Shown one piece after another: positions 53,221 through 64,000 of a DNA stretch of 64,000 nucleotides. How positions within the stretch are numbered: the first letter of the stretch is position 1; every line of letters starts with the position of its first letter. A program made the translations under genes and the position numbers. Source of the DNA: Lachnospiraceae bacterium Marseille-Q4251 (GTDB lineage Bacteria > Bacillota > Clostridia > Lachnospirales > Lachnospiraceae); contig JAGTTO010000001.1 of the NCBI GenBank assembly GCA_018223435.1, positions 1,488,001 to 1,552,000 on the forward strand. The letters run 5' to 3'. Under the pieces are notes generated by a model. The model ran no database searches. It was given only the letters and a program-made list of their open reading frames with translations, and had not been told where the DNA came from.

Positions 53221-53335
53221 CGACTGTTTTTTTCAGATTTACGACTTTCCGACTTTTGAAAAAACGACCTGCTTTTTCGTTTTTCCGACTCCGGATTCTT
53301 TTGGAAAAACGACTTCAATTTTCACTTTTCCGACT
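53221..53335. promoter_or_regulatory. Phased array of CGACT boxes, candidate regulator binding sites
   Basis: CGACT/CGACC begins at 53221, 53242, 53265, 53286, 53310 and 53331: three pairs each 21 bp apart, the pairs 44-45 bp apart, plus one extra copy at 53250. Two helical turns between boxes is the spacing used by AraC-type proteins. The nearest box is about 11 bp upstream of the -35 position of the binding-protein gene. Confidence 0.6.
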
Positions 53336-54135
53336 TACTCCTCGTCTCCGCCGTGCTCCTTCTTGTACTGCATGGGCGAACAGCCGTAGCAGCGCTTAAA
53401 GGATGAGGCAAAATAGGGATAATTCTGATAGCCCACCTTCTCCGCCACCTGATTGACGTTTGCCTTCGGCTCCTTCAGAAGAAGCGCCGCCAGCCGCATC
53501 CGCTCCTGAATCAGGTACTGACTGATAGAAATTCCATGGGCCTTTTTGAACACCCGATTGAGGTAATCCTTATTTAAAAACATCTCCTCCGCAATACCCG
53601 ATACCAGAAGCTCGCTGTCCGAGAGATGCTGCTGAATGTACTCCTCCGTCTGCCGGACGATCTCCTTTGCGGAGCGGCTGCCTTTTCTGGGTTCCATTCC
53701 TTCCTCGGGCCCGGAAAGTTCTCTGGAACCGTACTTCACCAGCTCCTGCTCCCGAAGCCTTCTCTGAAGCCCTGCACAGACCTTTTTCACGCGCTCCGCG
53801 ATGACTTCGTAGGGTGCAGGTTTTAAGATATAATCGCTGCATCCCAGAGAAATTGCATCCTGGGCGTACTCGAAATTCGCATGGCAGGTCAGAAAAATGC
53901 AGGCAATCTCCTTATTGATCCCCCGGATGCTCCGAAGAAGATCGATGCCGTTATCCCCGGACATCTCGATATCGCAGAGCATCAGATGGATCTCCTGGGT
54001 GTTCAAAATCTTCAGCGCACTTTCCGCACTATAGGCCGTCCAGATCTTTCCGTCGATGCCGCAGGCCTTCCAGTCAATACCATTCATCATTCCTTTTATC
54101 GTAATCACTTCATCATCCACAATCAGTAAGTTCAT
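53335..54135 (-). CDS. AraC-type response regulator (YesN family)
   Basis: 266 aa, short for the family because the linker between domains is only about 35 residues. Receiver domain with DDEVI, phospho-acceptor D55 in LMLCDIEMSG and K104 in LKPAPYEV. AraC pair at about 165-262: ISGIAEEMFLNKDYL-like VSGIAEEMFLNKDYLNRVFK, and NQVAEKVGYQNYPYFASSFK. It should activate the binding-protein operon through the CGACT boxes next to its 3' end. Overlaps the kinase gene by 23 bp. Confidence 0.92.
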   Translation of the reverse strand: MNLLIVDDEVITIKGMMNGIDWKACGIDGKIWTAYSAESALKILNTQEIHLMLCDIEMSGDNGIDLLRSIRGINKEIACIFLTCHANFEYAQDAISLGCSDYILKPAPYEVIAERVKKVCAGLQRRLREQELVKYGSRELSGPEEGMEPRKGSRSAKEIVRQTEEYIQQHLSDSELLVSGIAEEMFLNKDYLNRVFKKAHGISISQYLIQERMRLAALLLKEPKANVNQVAEKVGYQNYPYFASSFKRCYGCSPMQYKKEHGGDEE

Positions 54136-55786
54136 CGTCTGCCTCCCTGGGTATTATAATCTGGAAACAGGTGCCCTCTCCCGGCATGGATTCCACCGAA
54201 AGTTTTCCTCTGTCCCCGTAAAAATAATGGATTCGCCGGTAAGAATTGGCGATGCCCACATGAATCCGCCCTTCCTTTTCATGAGGAAAGACGCCGTTGT
54301 TGATATTTTCCACCATCTCCGGCGCCATGCCCGGCCCGTCATCGGAAACCGTAAAAACCGCCTCCTCGCCGTCCACATAGGCCTCCAGCCGGATATGGAG
54401 CTTCTGCTCATAGTTCATCACATGCTTGAAAATGTTTTCCACAAAGTTGTGGATCAGAAGGGGCGGCACTTCCACCTCCAGCGCCTCCGGGTCCACATCG
54501 TAGAGCACCTCAAACCAGTCCGGATAGCGAAGCTCCGAGATCTCCAGATATTTTTGGATCAGCATAAACTCTCGCTCAAAGGGCTGGAGATCCTTTCCAT
54601 TCTGAAAAATGTGCCGGAAATAATCGGAGAGATAGAGTGCCAGTTTCTGAATGCTCTGGTAATTTTCGATCTGAGCAAAGCTGTAGAGCAGATTAAACAT
54701 ATTCATGAGAAAATGAGGCCGGATCTGCAGCTGGAGATTGCGAAGCTCCATCCGCTGTCTCGCCAGCTCTTTCTCATAATTTTCAATTTTCAGCGTCTTT
54801 AAACGGTCCGCCATATCGTTGAAAGTCTCATCAATAACCAGAAATTCCTCGGAGGCCTTCCGATAAGGAATCCGATAGTCCTGATCTCCGCCTTTTAAGA
54901 GGATCATCGCATCCCGGATCGCCTTTAAGGGCTGCACCACCAGCCTGTCCAGATTCAGAATCAGCACCGGAATCAAAAGTACATAGAGGATCATCAGTAC
55001 GATGCAGAGAAGCTGAATCCAGGGGAGCCGAAAATAAGCTTCCGATTTCGGCACGACCAGCTGAATCAGAAGATTGGCTTTCTCCGGGGCACAGCTCACG
55101 GAAAGTTTTTTTCTTCCTGTCTCCGCACTCCCCGTTCCCTCCAGAAAATGCACCTCCATATCGGAAAAAGCAGCGCTTTTCAGCAGTTCTTCCTCCGAAG
55201 CATCCAATGAAAACAGGCCACCGTAATAGATATCTCCCGTCACGCAGACCCGAATCAGCCATTTCATTCCACCGAGCTCGATAAGGCCCCAGCGGGCATA
55301 ACCTTTTCCCCGCTCTTCCTTTAGCCAGTCGATGAGCTCTGTTTTCACCTGCACAGCCTTCATGGAATTTACCCCGGAAAGATCCGTCAGCCCCGCAAAA
55401 GAAGTCCCCTCCTCAGGTCGGTACCAGAAATAGCCGTCCGTCGTAACTCCGTTCTTTGCATTGCTGTTCAAATAAGAAGCCAGGCTGGTCTCCGCCCGAT
55501 AATAGGTTCCATCCCGGATCTCACGCTCTGAAAAAATCTTGAAATCATCCCGCTCCTTCAAAACGGAACTCAGGAAGTTATTAGCCGCCTCGATGCGGTT
55601 GTCCAGCTGCTGGGCCGTGAGCCGCACCAGACTTTCCATCGTCATCTCCGTCTGCCGGCAGGCATTTCCGATGGAAGTGCTAGCCGTATAGAGCGCCGCC
55701 AGGTTAAAGGGTGCAATAAAAAGAATCAGCAGCATCACAATCTTCCAGGTAATCGAATTTTTTGAAAAACGAAACTTCTTCCTCAT
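54113..55786 (-). CDS. Sensor histidine kinase (YesM family)
   Basis: 557 aa. Helix 1 (about 12-32), ~230-residue extracellular sensor, helix 2 (about 265-290), HAMP (about 295-345), then QIRPHFLMNMFNLLYSF with the phospho-acceptor His, HNFVENIFKHVMN (N box) and SDDGPGMAPEM (G1). Partner of the short YesN-type regulator and first gene of the second glycan cluster. Confidence 0.92.
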   Translation of the reverse strand: MRKKFRFSKNSITWKIVMLLILFIAPFNLAALYTASTSIGNACRQTEMTMESLVRLTAQQLDNRIEAANNFLSSVLKERDDFKIFSEREIRDGTYYRAETSLASYLNSNAKNGVTTDGYFWYRPEEGTSFAGLTDLSGVNSMKAVQVKTELIDWLKEERGKGYARWGLIELGGMKWLIRVCVTGDIYYGGLFSLDASEEELLKSAAFSDMEVHFLEGTGSAETGRKKLSVSCAPEKANLLIQLVVPKSEAYFRLPWIQLLCIVLMILYVLLIPVLILNLDRLVVQPLKAIRDAMILLKGGDQDYRIPYRKASEEFLVIDETFNDMADRLKTLKIENYEKELARQRMELRNLQLQIRPHFLMNMFNLLYSFAQIENYQSIQKLALYLSDYFRHIFQNGKDLQPFEREFMLIQKYLEISELRYPDWFEVLYDVDPEALEVEVPPLLIHNFVENIFKHVMNYEQKLHIRLEAYVDGEEAVFTVSDDGPGMAPEMVENINNGVFPHEKEGRIHVGIANSYRRIHYFYGDRGKLSVESMPGEGTCFQIIIPREADDELTDCG

Positions 55787-55818
55787 AAACTCTCCCCCGC
55801 CTTTTGTTTTCTTTTTAT

Positions 55819-55847
55819 AGTATAAGCAGGAACAGCGCTTTCTTCAA
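55819..55847 (-). promoter_or_regulatory. Promoter of the second YesMN pair
   Basis: Minus strand TTGAAG, 17 nt, TATACT, about 30 nt before the kinase start. Confidence 0.7.
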
Positions 55848-55932
55848 GTAACAAAAAGCAGGTGATCTGTGTCAAAAAAGTGTCAGGGATAATGTATGGA
55901 CAAACAAGAAATGAAAACAGAAATTCAGGCAA

Positions 55933-55960
55933 CAAAAAAACCCTTGAAAATCAAGGGTTT
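55933..55960 (-). terminator. Terminator of the rRNA/tRNA operon
   Basis: AAACCCTTGA pairs with TCAAGGGTTT, followed by T7 on the minus strand, a few bases beyond tRNA-Leu. Confidence 0.9.
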
Positions 55961-55967
55961 CTAAGTA

Positions 55968-56053
55968 TGCCGGCGACCGGAATCGAACCGGTACGGGAGG
56001 TTAGTCCCGCAGGATTTTAAGTCCTGTGCGTCTGCCAGTTCCGCCACGCCGGC
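55968..56053 (-). tRNA. tRNA-Leu (TAA)
   Basis: 86 nt with a long variable arm (GCGGGACTAACCTCCCGT). Anticodon loop CTTAAAA. Last gene of the rRNA operon. Confidence 0.95.
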
Positions 56054-56084
56054 AATCACACTCACATATTTCTATATGAGTAAA

Positions 56085-56157
56085 TGGGGCCTATAGGGCT
56101 CGAACCTATGACCCTCTGCTTGTAAGGCAGATGCTCTCCCAGCTGAGCTAAGACCCC
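56085..56157 (-). tRNA. tRNA-Val (TAC)
   Basis: 73 nt. Anticodon stem TCTGC/GCAGA with loop CTTACAA; acceptor GGGGTCT; T arm AGGTTCGAGCC. CCA not encoded. Confidence 0.95.
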
Positions 56158-56189
56158 AAATTATGAAATTTACAAGCAAGACTTGTAAA

Positions 56190-56263
56190 CGACCCAGACG
56201 AGACTCGAACTCGTGACCTCCGCCGTGACAGGGCGGCGCTCTAACCAACTGAGCCACTGGGCC
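56190..56263 (-). tRNA. tRNA-Asp (GTC)
   Basis: 74 nt. Anticodon stem CCGCC/GGCGG with loop CTGTCAC; acceptor GGCCCAG/CTGGGTC. Confidence 0.95.
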
Positions 56264-56294
56264 AAACATATACTATGATATTTTCCAATAGAAG

Positions 56295-56368
56295 TGGACC
56301 TTCGGGGACTCGAACCCGGGACCGACCGGTTATGAGCCGGTTGCTCTAACCAACTGAGCTAAAGGTCC
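56295..56368 (-). tRNA. tRNA-Met (CAT)
   Basis: 74 nt. Loop CTCATAA; acceptor GGACCTT/AAGGTCC is fully paired at position 1, and the anticodon stem ACCGG lacks the initiator G runs, so it is an elongator tRNA. A lysidine-modified Ile tRNA is a less likely alternative. Confidence 0.88.
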
Positions 56369-56372
56369 AGAG

Positions 56373-56445
56373 AGCCGATGATCGGACTCGAACCGATAAC
56401 CTGCTGATTACAAATCAGCTGCTCTGCCAATTGAGCCACATCGGC
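56373..56445 (-). tRNA. tRNA-Thr (TGT)
   Basis: 73 nt. Anticodon stem GCTGA/TCAGC with loop TTTGTAA; acceptor GCCGATG/CATCGGC. Confidence 0.95.
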
Positions 56446-56465
56446 ACGTTAACCAAATATCATAA

Positions 56466-56537
56466 TGACTCCTACGGGAATCGAACCCGTGTTACCGCCG
56501 TGAAAGGGCGATGTCTTGACCGCTTGACCAAGGAGCC
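56466..56537 (-). tRNA. tRNA-Glu (TTC)
   Basis: 72 nt. Loop CTTTCAC; acceptor GGCTCCT/AGGAGTC; D arm TGGTCAAGCGGTCAAG. Confidence 0.95.
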
Positions 56538-56585
56538 AAACATTAGAAAAAGGAAGCTTGTTCATCGCAGGTTTCCTTTTCTTAA

Positions 56586-56657
<72 letters not shown>

Positions 56658-56802
56658 TTATCTAAAGGTATCTACCTTTTAGGTATGTACCTTCAAAACC
56701 ACACACAGAAATGTTTTTGTTTCTTTCCATCCGATTTTCTTCTACCCAGACTGCCTTGAGGAAGTTCTGCTCGCTTCGCTTACAGAACAGCCTCGGCTTT
56801 GG

Positions 56803-59693
<2,891 letters not shown>

Positions 59694-60123
59694 CTTTCTC
59701 TGCCATGTAGCGTCACGGCAGTTGGTCTGGGTTTTTATCAAGTTCATGGTTTCCGATGTTTCTAACATTCAAATGAAAGTTAAAAACCAGATTCCACTAC
59801 GTCTTGTGATTACCTCTCGGTAATCTCCTCGGATGTCTTTCTCTTAAATATTTAAGAAAAAACTTTCTTTTCTGTATGCGGTTTTCAAGGTACATTCTTA
59901 TACTCGAACATATTTTATTATGATCGGTTAATAATTCAAACAGTGAAACGCACTAAGTTTTCAGTGTTTCTCACTACTCCGCAGCCTGAGCACTCGGAAA
60001 ACAAGTTTTCCTCGTTCAGGATATTCTTCGAATATCCTATCAAGCCTGCCTGGCCTGCTTTATTCGAGCAAGCTCGAAAAAGCTTCCCAGCCAGCCTTCC
60101 GGCTGCTCTCTGAATTATTAAGT
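59694..60123 (-). other. Spacer between tRNA-Ala and 23S
   Basis: 430 bp with no gene. It contains several short inverted repeats (for example GGATATTC/GAATATCC near 60020-60035 and the region pairing around 23S), as expected for RNase III processing of a 23S precursor. Confidence 0.7.
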
Positions 60124-60196
60124 GGAGATGGAGAGATTCGAACTCTTGACCCCCTGCTTGCAAGGCAGGTGCTCTCCCAACTGAGCTACACCCCCA
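60124..60196 (-). tRNA. tRNA-Ala (TGC)
   Basis: 73 nt. Loop CTTGCAA within CCTGC/GCAGG; acceptor GGGGGTG. Spacer tRNA of the rRNA operon. Confidence 0.96.
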
Positions 60197-60272
60197 CGGA
60201 TGCGGTGCCATCTTCGATTGTTTCTTTATATCTCTTGTTTCTTCTCGATGGGCTCGCGTTGGCTTTCGCCAA

Positions 60273-60346
<74 letters not shown>

Positions 60347-60353
60347 ATCTATT

Positions 60354-60468
60354 CTGGCAGCCACCTGCTCTCCCGTGCCGTCTCCAGCAAAGTACCATCG
60401 GCCGCTTAGGTCTTAACCATCGTGTTCGGGATGGGAACGGGTGTGTCCCCTAAGCGCATCGCCACCAG
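60354..60468 (-). rRNA. 5S ribosomal RNA, placed between 16S and 23S
   Basis: About 115 nt. CTGGTGGCGATGCGCTTAGG at the 5' end, the conserved CCCGTTCCCATCCCGAACAC, and the complementary 3' end GGTGGCTGCCAG. Its position directly after 16S and ahead of the spacer tRNAs is not the usual 16S-23S-5S order. No second 5S follows 23S. Confidence 0.95.
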
Positions 60469-60668
60469 AAATATTCGTTATCCAGTTGTAAGTGCACAAT
60501 CAGATGGAGATGATCGTTGGAAGCTTGCTTCCGTAAGATCATATGCAGCTGATTGTATAAGCGGCTCTGCCGCGACCGAGTGAATCATGTAATGATTCGC
60601 GAGGTGCACGAACAGCGTCCTGCTTACACTTGATAACTCAACAGTGACTATCCTCTACTGATTCTTTT

Positions 60669-62203
<1,535 letters not shown>

Positions 62204-62369
62204 AAAAGTTTGTCCAGGATCAAAATTTAGCTTGGCTAAAATTCTTATCCCGTTAAATTTACTTTGGTTTTGTTCTTTAAGAACTATATTCTTTTGAACT
62301 TTCAAGGATATGTCACTGTTCAGTTATCAAGGTTCTTATCTTTTCTGTCGTTGTTTCGACAGCTTTTAG

Positions 62370-62398
62370 ATGATATCACAGAAGTTCGAATCTGTCAA
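62370..62398 (-). promoter_or_regulatory. rRNA operon promoter
   Basis: Minus strand TTGACA, 17 nt, TATCAT, about 165 nt before 16S. The 62204-62369 leader is AT-rich with no gene. Confidence 0.8.
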
Positions 62399-62436
62399 GA
62401 ACTTTTTTAAGTTTTTTGAATCAATTTTCTGTGAAA

Positions 62437-62526
62437 CGGAGAAGAAGGGATTTGAACCCTTGCGCCGCTATTAACGACCTACTCCCTTTCCAGGGGAGCC
62501 CCTTCGGCCAGCTTGGGTACTTCTCC
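62437..62526 (-). tRNA. tRNA-Ser (GGA)
   Basis: 90 nt with a long variable arm. Anticodon stem CTCCC/GGGAG with loop CTGGAAA; acceptor GGAGAAG/CTTCTCC. Confidence 0.95.
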
Positions 62527-62590
62527 AAGTCGCCCTACTTACTAAAAGTAGTGCTTTATCAAATTATCTATCGGAAATTTGTCCGTTGAG

Positions 62591-62676
62591 CGGAGAGGGT
62601 GGGATTCGAACCCACGCGCCCTTGCGGACAAACGGTTTTCAAGACCGCCTCGTTATGACCACTTCGATACCTCTCC
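62591..62676 (-). tRNA. tRNA-Ser (TGA)
   Basis: 86 nt with a long variable arm. Anticodon stem GCGGT/ACCGT with loop CTTGAAA; acceptor GGAGAGG. Confidence 0.95.
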
Positions 62677-62792
62677 AGGTCAGCGCCGTTTGTTGTTTCC
62701 TCATCGGCACATTTGGTATGATACCAGCATTTCTTCCGTTTGTCAACAGGAAATTTCACTTTTTTTCAAAAAAGTTTTTACAATGGTGAAAA

Positions 62793-63479
62793 CTACTGTA
62801 AAAAGGCTTCTGCTACCAGTAGATCCTCCGGCGTCGTGATCTTGATATTCCGGTAGGAACCCTCCACCAGGCGGACCTTTTTTCCCTCTATACTCTCCAG
62901 TACCATGGCGTCATCCGTGACCGCCAACGTCCCATCGGACTCCATGAGTTTCCGGTAAGCTTCCCGGATCAGGGCGCAGTCAAAAACCTGGGGTGTCTGG
63001 ATCATCCATAGCAGATCACGCCGCGGGGTCTCCACTGCTGTCCCATGGCCGTCGCTGAGTTTGATCGTATCCTTTACGGGCATACCTGCCACACAGGCCT
63101 GATAGGTTTCGGCCGCCTCCTTCGTGCGCTCAAGGATTCCCTGATCCACGAAGGGTCTGGCTCCGTCATGGATAAAGACCAGATGGCAGTCCCCGGCCGC
63201 TTTCAGTCCTTCATATACAGAATGATAGCGCTCTTTTCCCCCGGGAACGATCTGTTTCACCTTATCCAGGTTGAATTTTCTGACAATTTCTTCCTGACAG
63301 TAGGAAATCTCCTCTTCTCCCGTCACCAGTATAATCTCATCGATAAAGGGACATTCCTGAAAAGCCTTCAGGGAATAATAGAGGACGGGCTTTCCCTGAA
63401 GGAGCAGATACTGTTTCTGCACGACTGAGTGCATGCGTTTTCCCCGGCCTGCTGCCAGGATGATTCCTACGTTTTTCAT
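62793..63479 (-). CDS. ispD: 2-C-methyl-D-erythritol 4-phosphate cytidylyltransferase
   Basis: 228 aa, normal length. It joins CTP and methylerythritol phosphate in the non-mevalonate isoprenoid pathway. The CTP loop is ILAAGRGKRM (7-16), then KQYLLLQGKPVLYYSLKAF, VFIHDGARPFVDQGIL, MPVKDTIKL and TDDAMVLE. The GC-rich start follows tsaD by 14 bp, so the two are one transcript. Confidence 0.95.
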   Translation of the reverse strand: MKNVGIILAAGRGKRMHSVVQKQYLLLQGKPVLYYSLKAFQECPFIDEIILVTGEEEISYCQEEIVRKFNLDKVKQIVPGGKERYHSVYEGLKAAGDCHLVFIHDGARPFVDQGILERTKEAAETYQACVAGMPVKDTIKLSDGHGTAVETPRRDLLWMIQTPQVFDCALIREAYRKLMESDGTLAVTDDAMVLESIEGKKVRLVEGSYRNIKITTPEDLLVAEAFLQ

Positions 63480-63493
63480 AAGGCTTCTCCTTT

Positions 63494-64000
63494 TTAACGC
63501 TCTCCGAGCTTTAAGTTCGGGACTGCGTTTAAATCCCAGCCGCTTCTGGTGCCGGCCAGGTATTCATAGTAAGCGGCGGCTCCGATCATGGCCGCATTGT
63601 CCGTACAGAGAATGGGTGAGGGATGATAGAAGGCCACCCCGCGCTTTTTGCAAGCTTCTTCCATAGCGGAACGGAGGGCAGAGTTGGAGGCCACGCCGCC
63701 TGCAATGGCGAATTTCTTGAAGCCGTACTCTTCCACCGCATGCATGGCATGCTCCACCAGCACATCGACGACCGCTTTCTGGAAGGAAGCCGCCACGTCT
63801 GCCTGGACAATGGGAATATTTTTCATTTTGCAGCCGTTGAGATAGTTCAAAACGGCGGACTTCAGGCCGCTGAAGCTGAAATCATAGGCAGAATCTGCCA
63901 CTTTTGCCCGGGGAAAAGCGATGGCGTTGGGATTTCCCTCTTTAGAAACCTTATCAATCTTCGGGCCGCCGGGATAGCCGAGACCGATGGCCCGGGCCAC
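63494..64000 (-). CDS. tsaD: tRNA N6-adenosine threonylcarbamoyltransferase, C-terminal part
   Basis: The last 168 residues; the 5' end lies outside the window. [47 protein letters not shown] and [14 protein letters not shown] are TsaD (Kae1/Gcp) hallmarks. The enzyme makes t6A37 in tRNAs that read ANN codons, using threonylcarbamoyl-AMP from TsaC. Confidence 0.96.
   Translation of the reverse strand: MARAIGLGYPGGPKIDKVSKEGNPNAIAFPRAKVADSAYDFSFSGLKSAVLNYLNGCKMKNIPIVQADVAASFQKAVVDVLVEHAMHAVEEYGFKKFAIAGGVASNSALRSAMEEACKKRGVAFYHPSPILCTDNAAMIGAAAYYEYLAGTRSGWDLNAVPNLKLGER

Overview
The window comes from the chromosome of a Lachnospiraceae (Clostridium cluster XIVa) gut-type Firmicute. This rests on the 16S sequence style, the low-GC intergenic DNA with consensus TTGACA/TATAAT promoters and AGGAGG ribosome sites, and many carbohydrate ABC clusters controlled by YesM/YesN two-component systems. 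I could not run a 16S search, so genus is left open. Almost every gene lies on the minus strand. The exceptions are a peptide-transport operon and a DUF4317 gene (about 35.0-41.8 kb) and a broken deoR.

Layout. 1-660: non-coding element with ~80-bp inverted arms around an eight-unit, 53-bp tandem repeat. 0.7-7.9 kb: beta-mannan/galactomannan locus (mannosylglucose phosphorylase, cellobiose 2-epimerase, LacI regulator, GH36 alpha-galactosidase) whose transporter genes and second GH130 gene are reduced to deletion remnants. 7.9-9.8 kb: two GNAT acetyltransferases and upp. 9.85-14.8 kb: a phosphodiesterase plus remnants of a UgpBAEC-type ABC importer and a divergent deoR split by an IS200/IS605 element. 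14.8-20.4 kb: NhaC-type antiporter, DUF362 protein, PTS IIC-like membrane protein and a split ThrE-type exporter. 20.5-24.3 kb: cell-wall hydrolase, tRNA-Arg, YitT protein and a 47-aa small ORF. 24.4-33.9 kb: YesMN system, binding protein, two permeases and a GH97 glycosidase. 33.9-41.8 kb: flavoprotein, Dpp/Opp peptide importer, DUF4317. 41.8-46.0 kb: OmpR/histidine-kinase pair and a methyltransferase-specificity fusion. 46.2-55.8 kb: second YesMN cluster with a GH106-like glycosidase and a metallo-beta-lactamase-fold hydrolase. 55.9-62.7 kb: rRNA operon in the unusual order 16S-5S-tRNA-Ile-tRNA-Ala-23S followed by seven tRNAs, plus two upstream tRNA-Ser genes. 62.8 kb to end: ispD and the 3' part of tsaD.

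How it works together. The two YesMN clusters repeat one plan: sensor and regulator sense a sugar outside the cell, an activator-dependent promoter drives an abundant binding protein, a stem-loop lowers expression of the permeases, and a cytoplasmic glycosidase closes the operon. Phased direct repeats upstream of both binding-protein genes look like regulator sites. The mannan and ugp loci keep their enzymes but have lost their importers through a run of internal deletions, several out of frame. That is the strangest feature of the window: it is either recent gene decay or an assembly fault, and should be settled with reads before the loci are interpreted.
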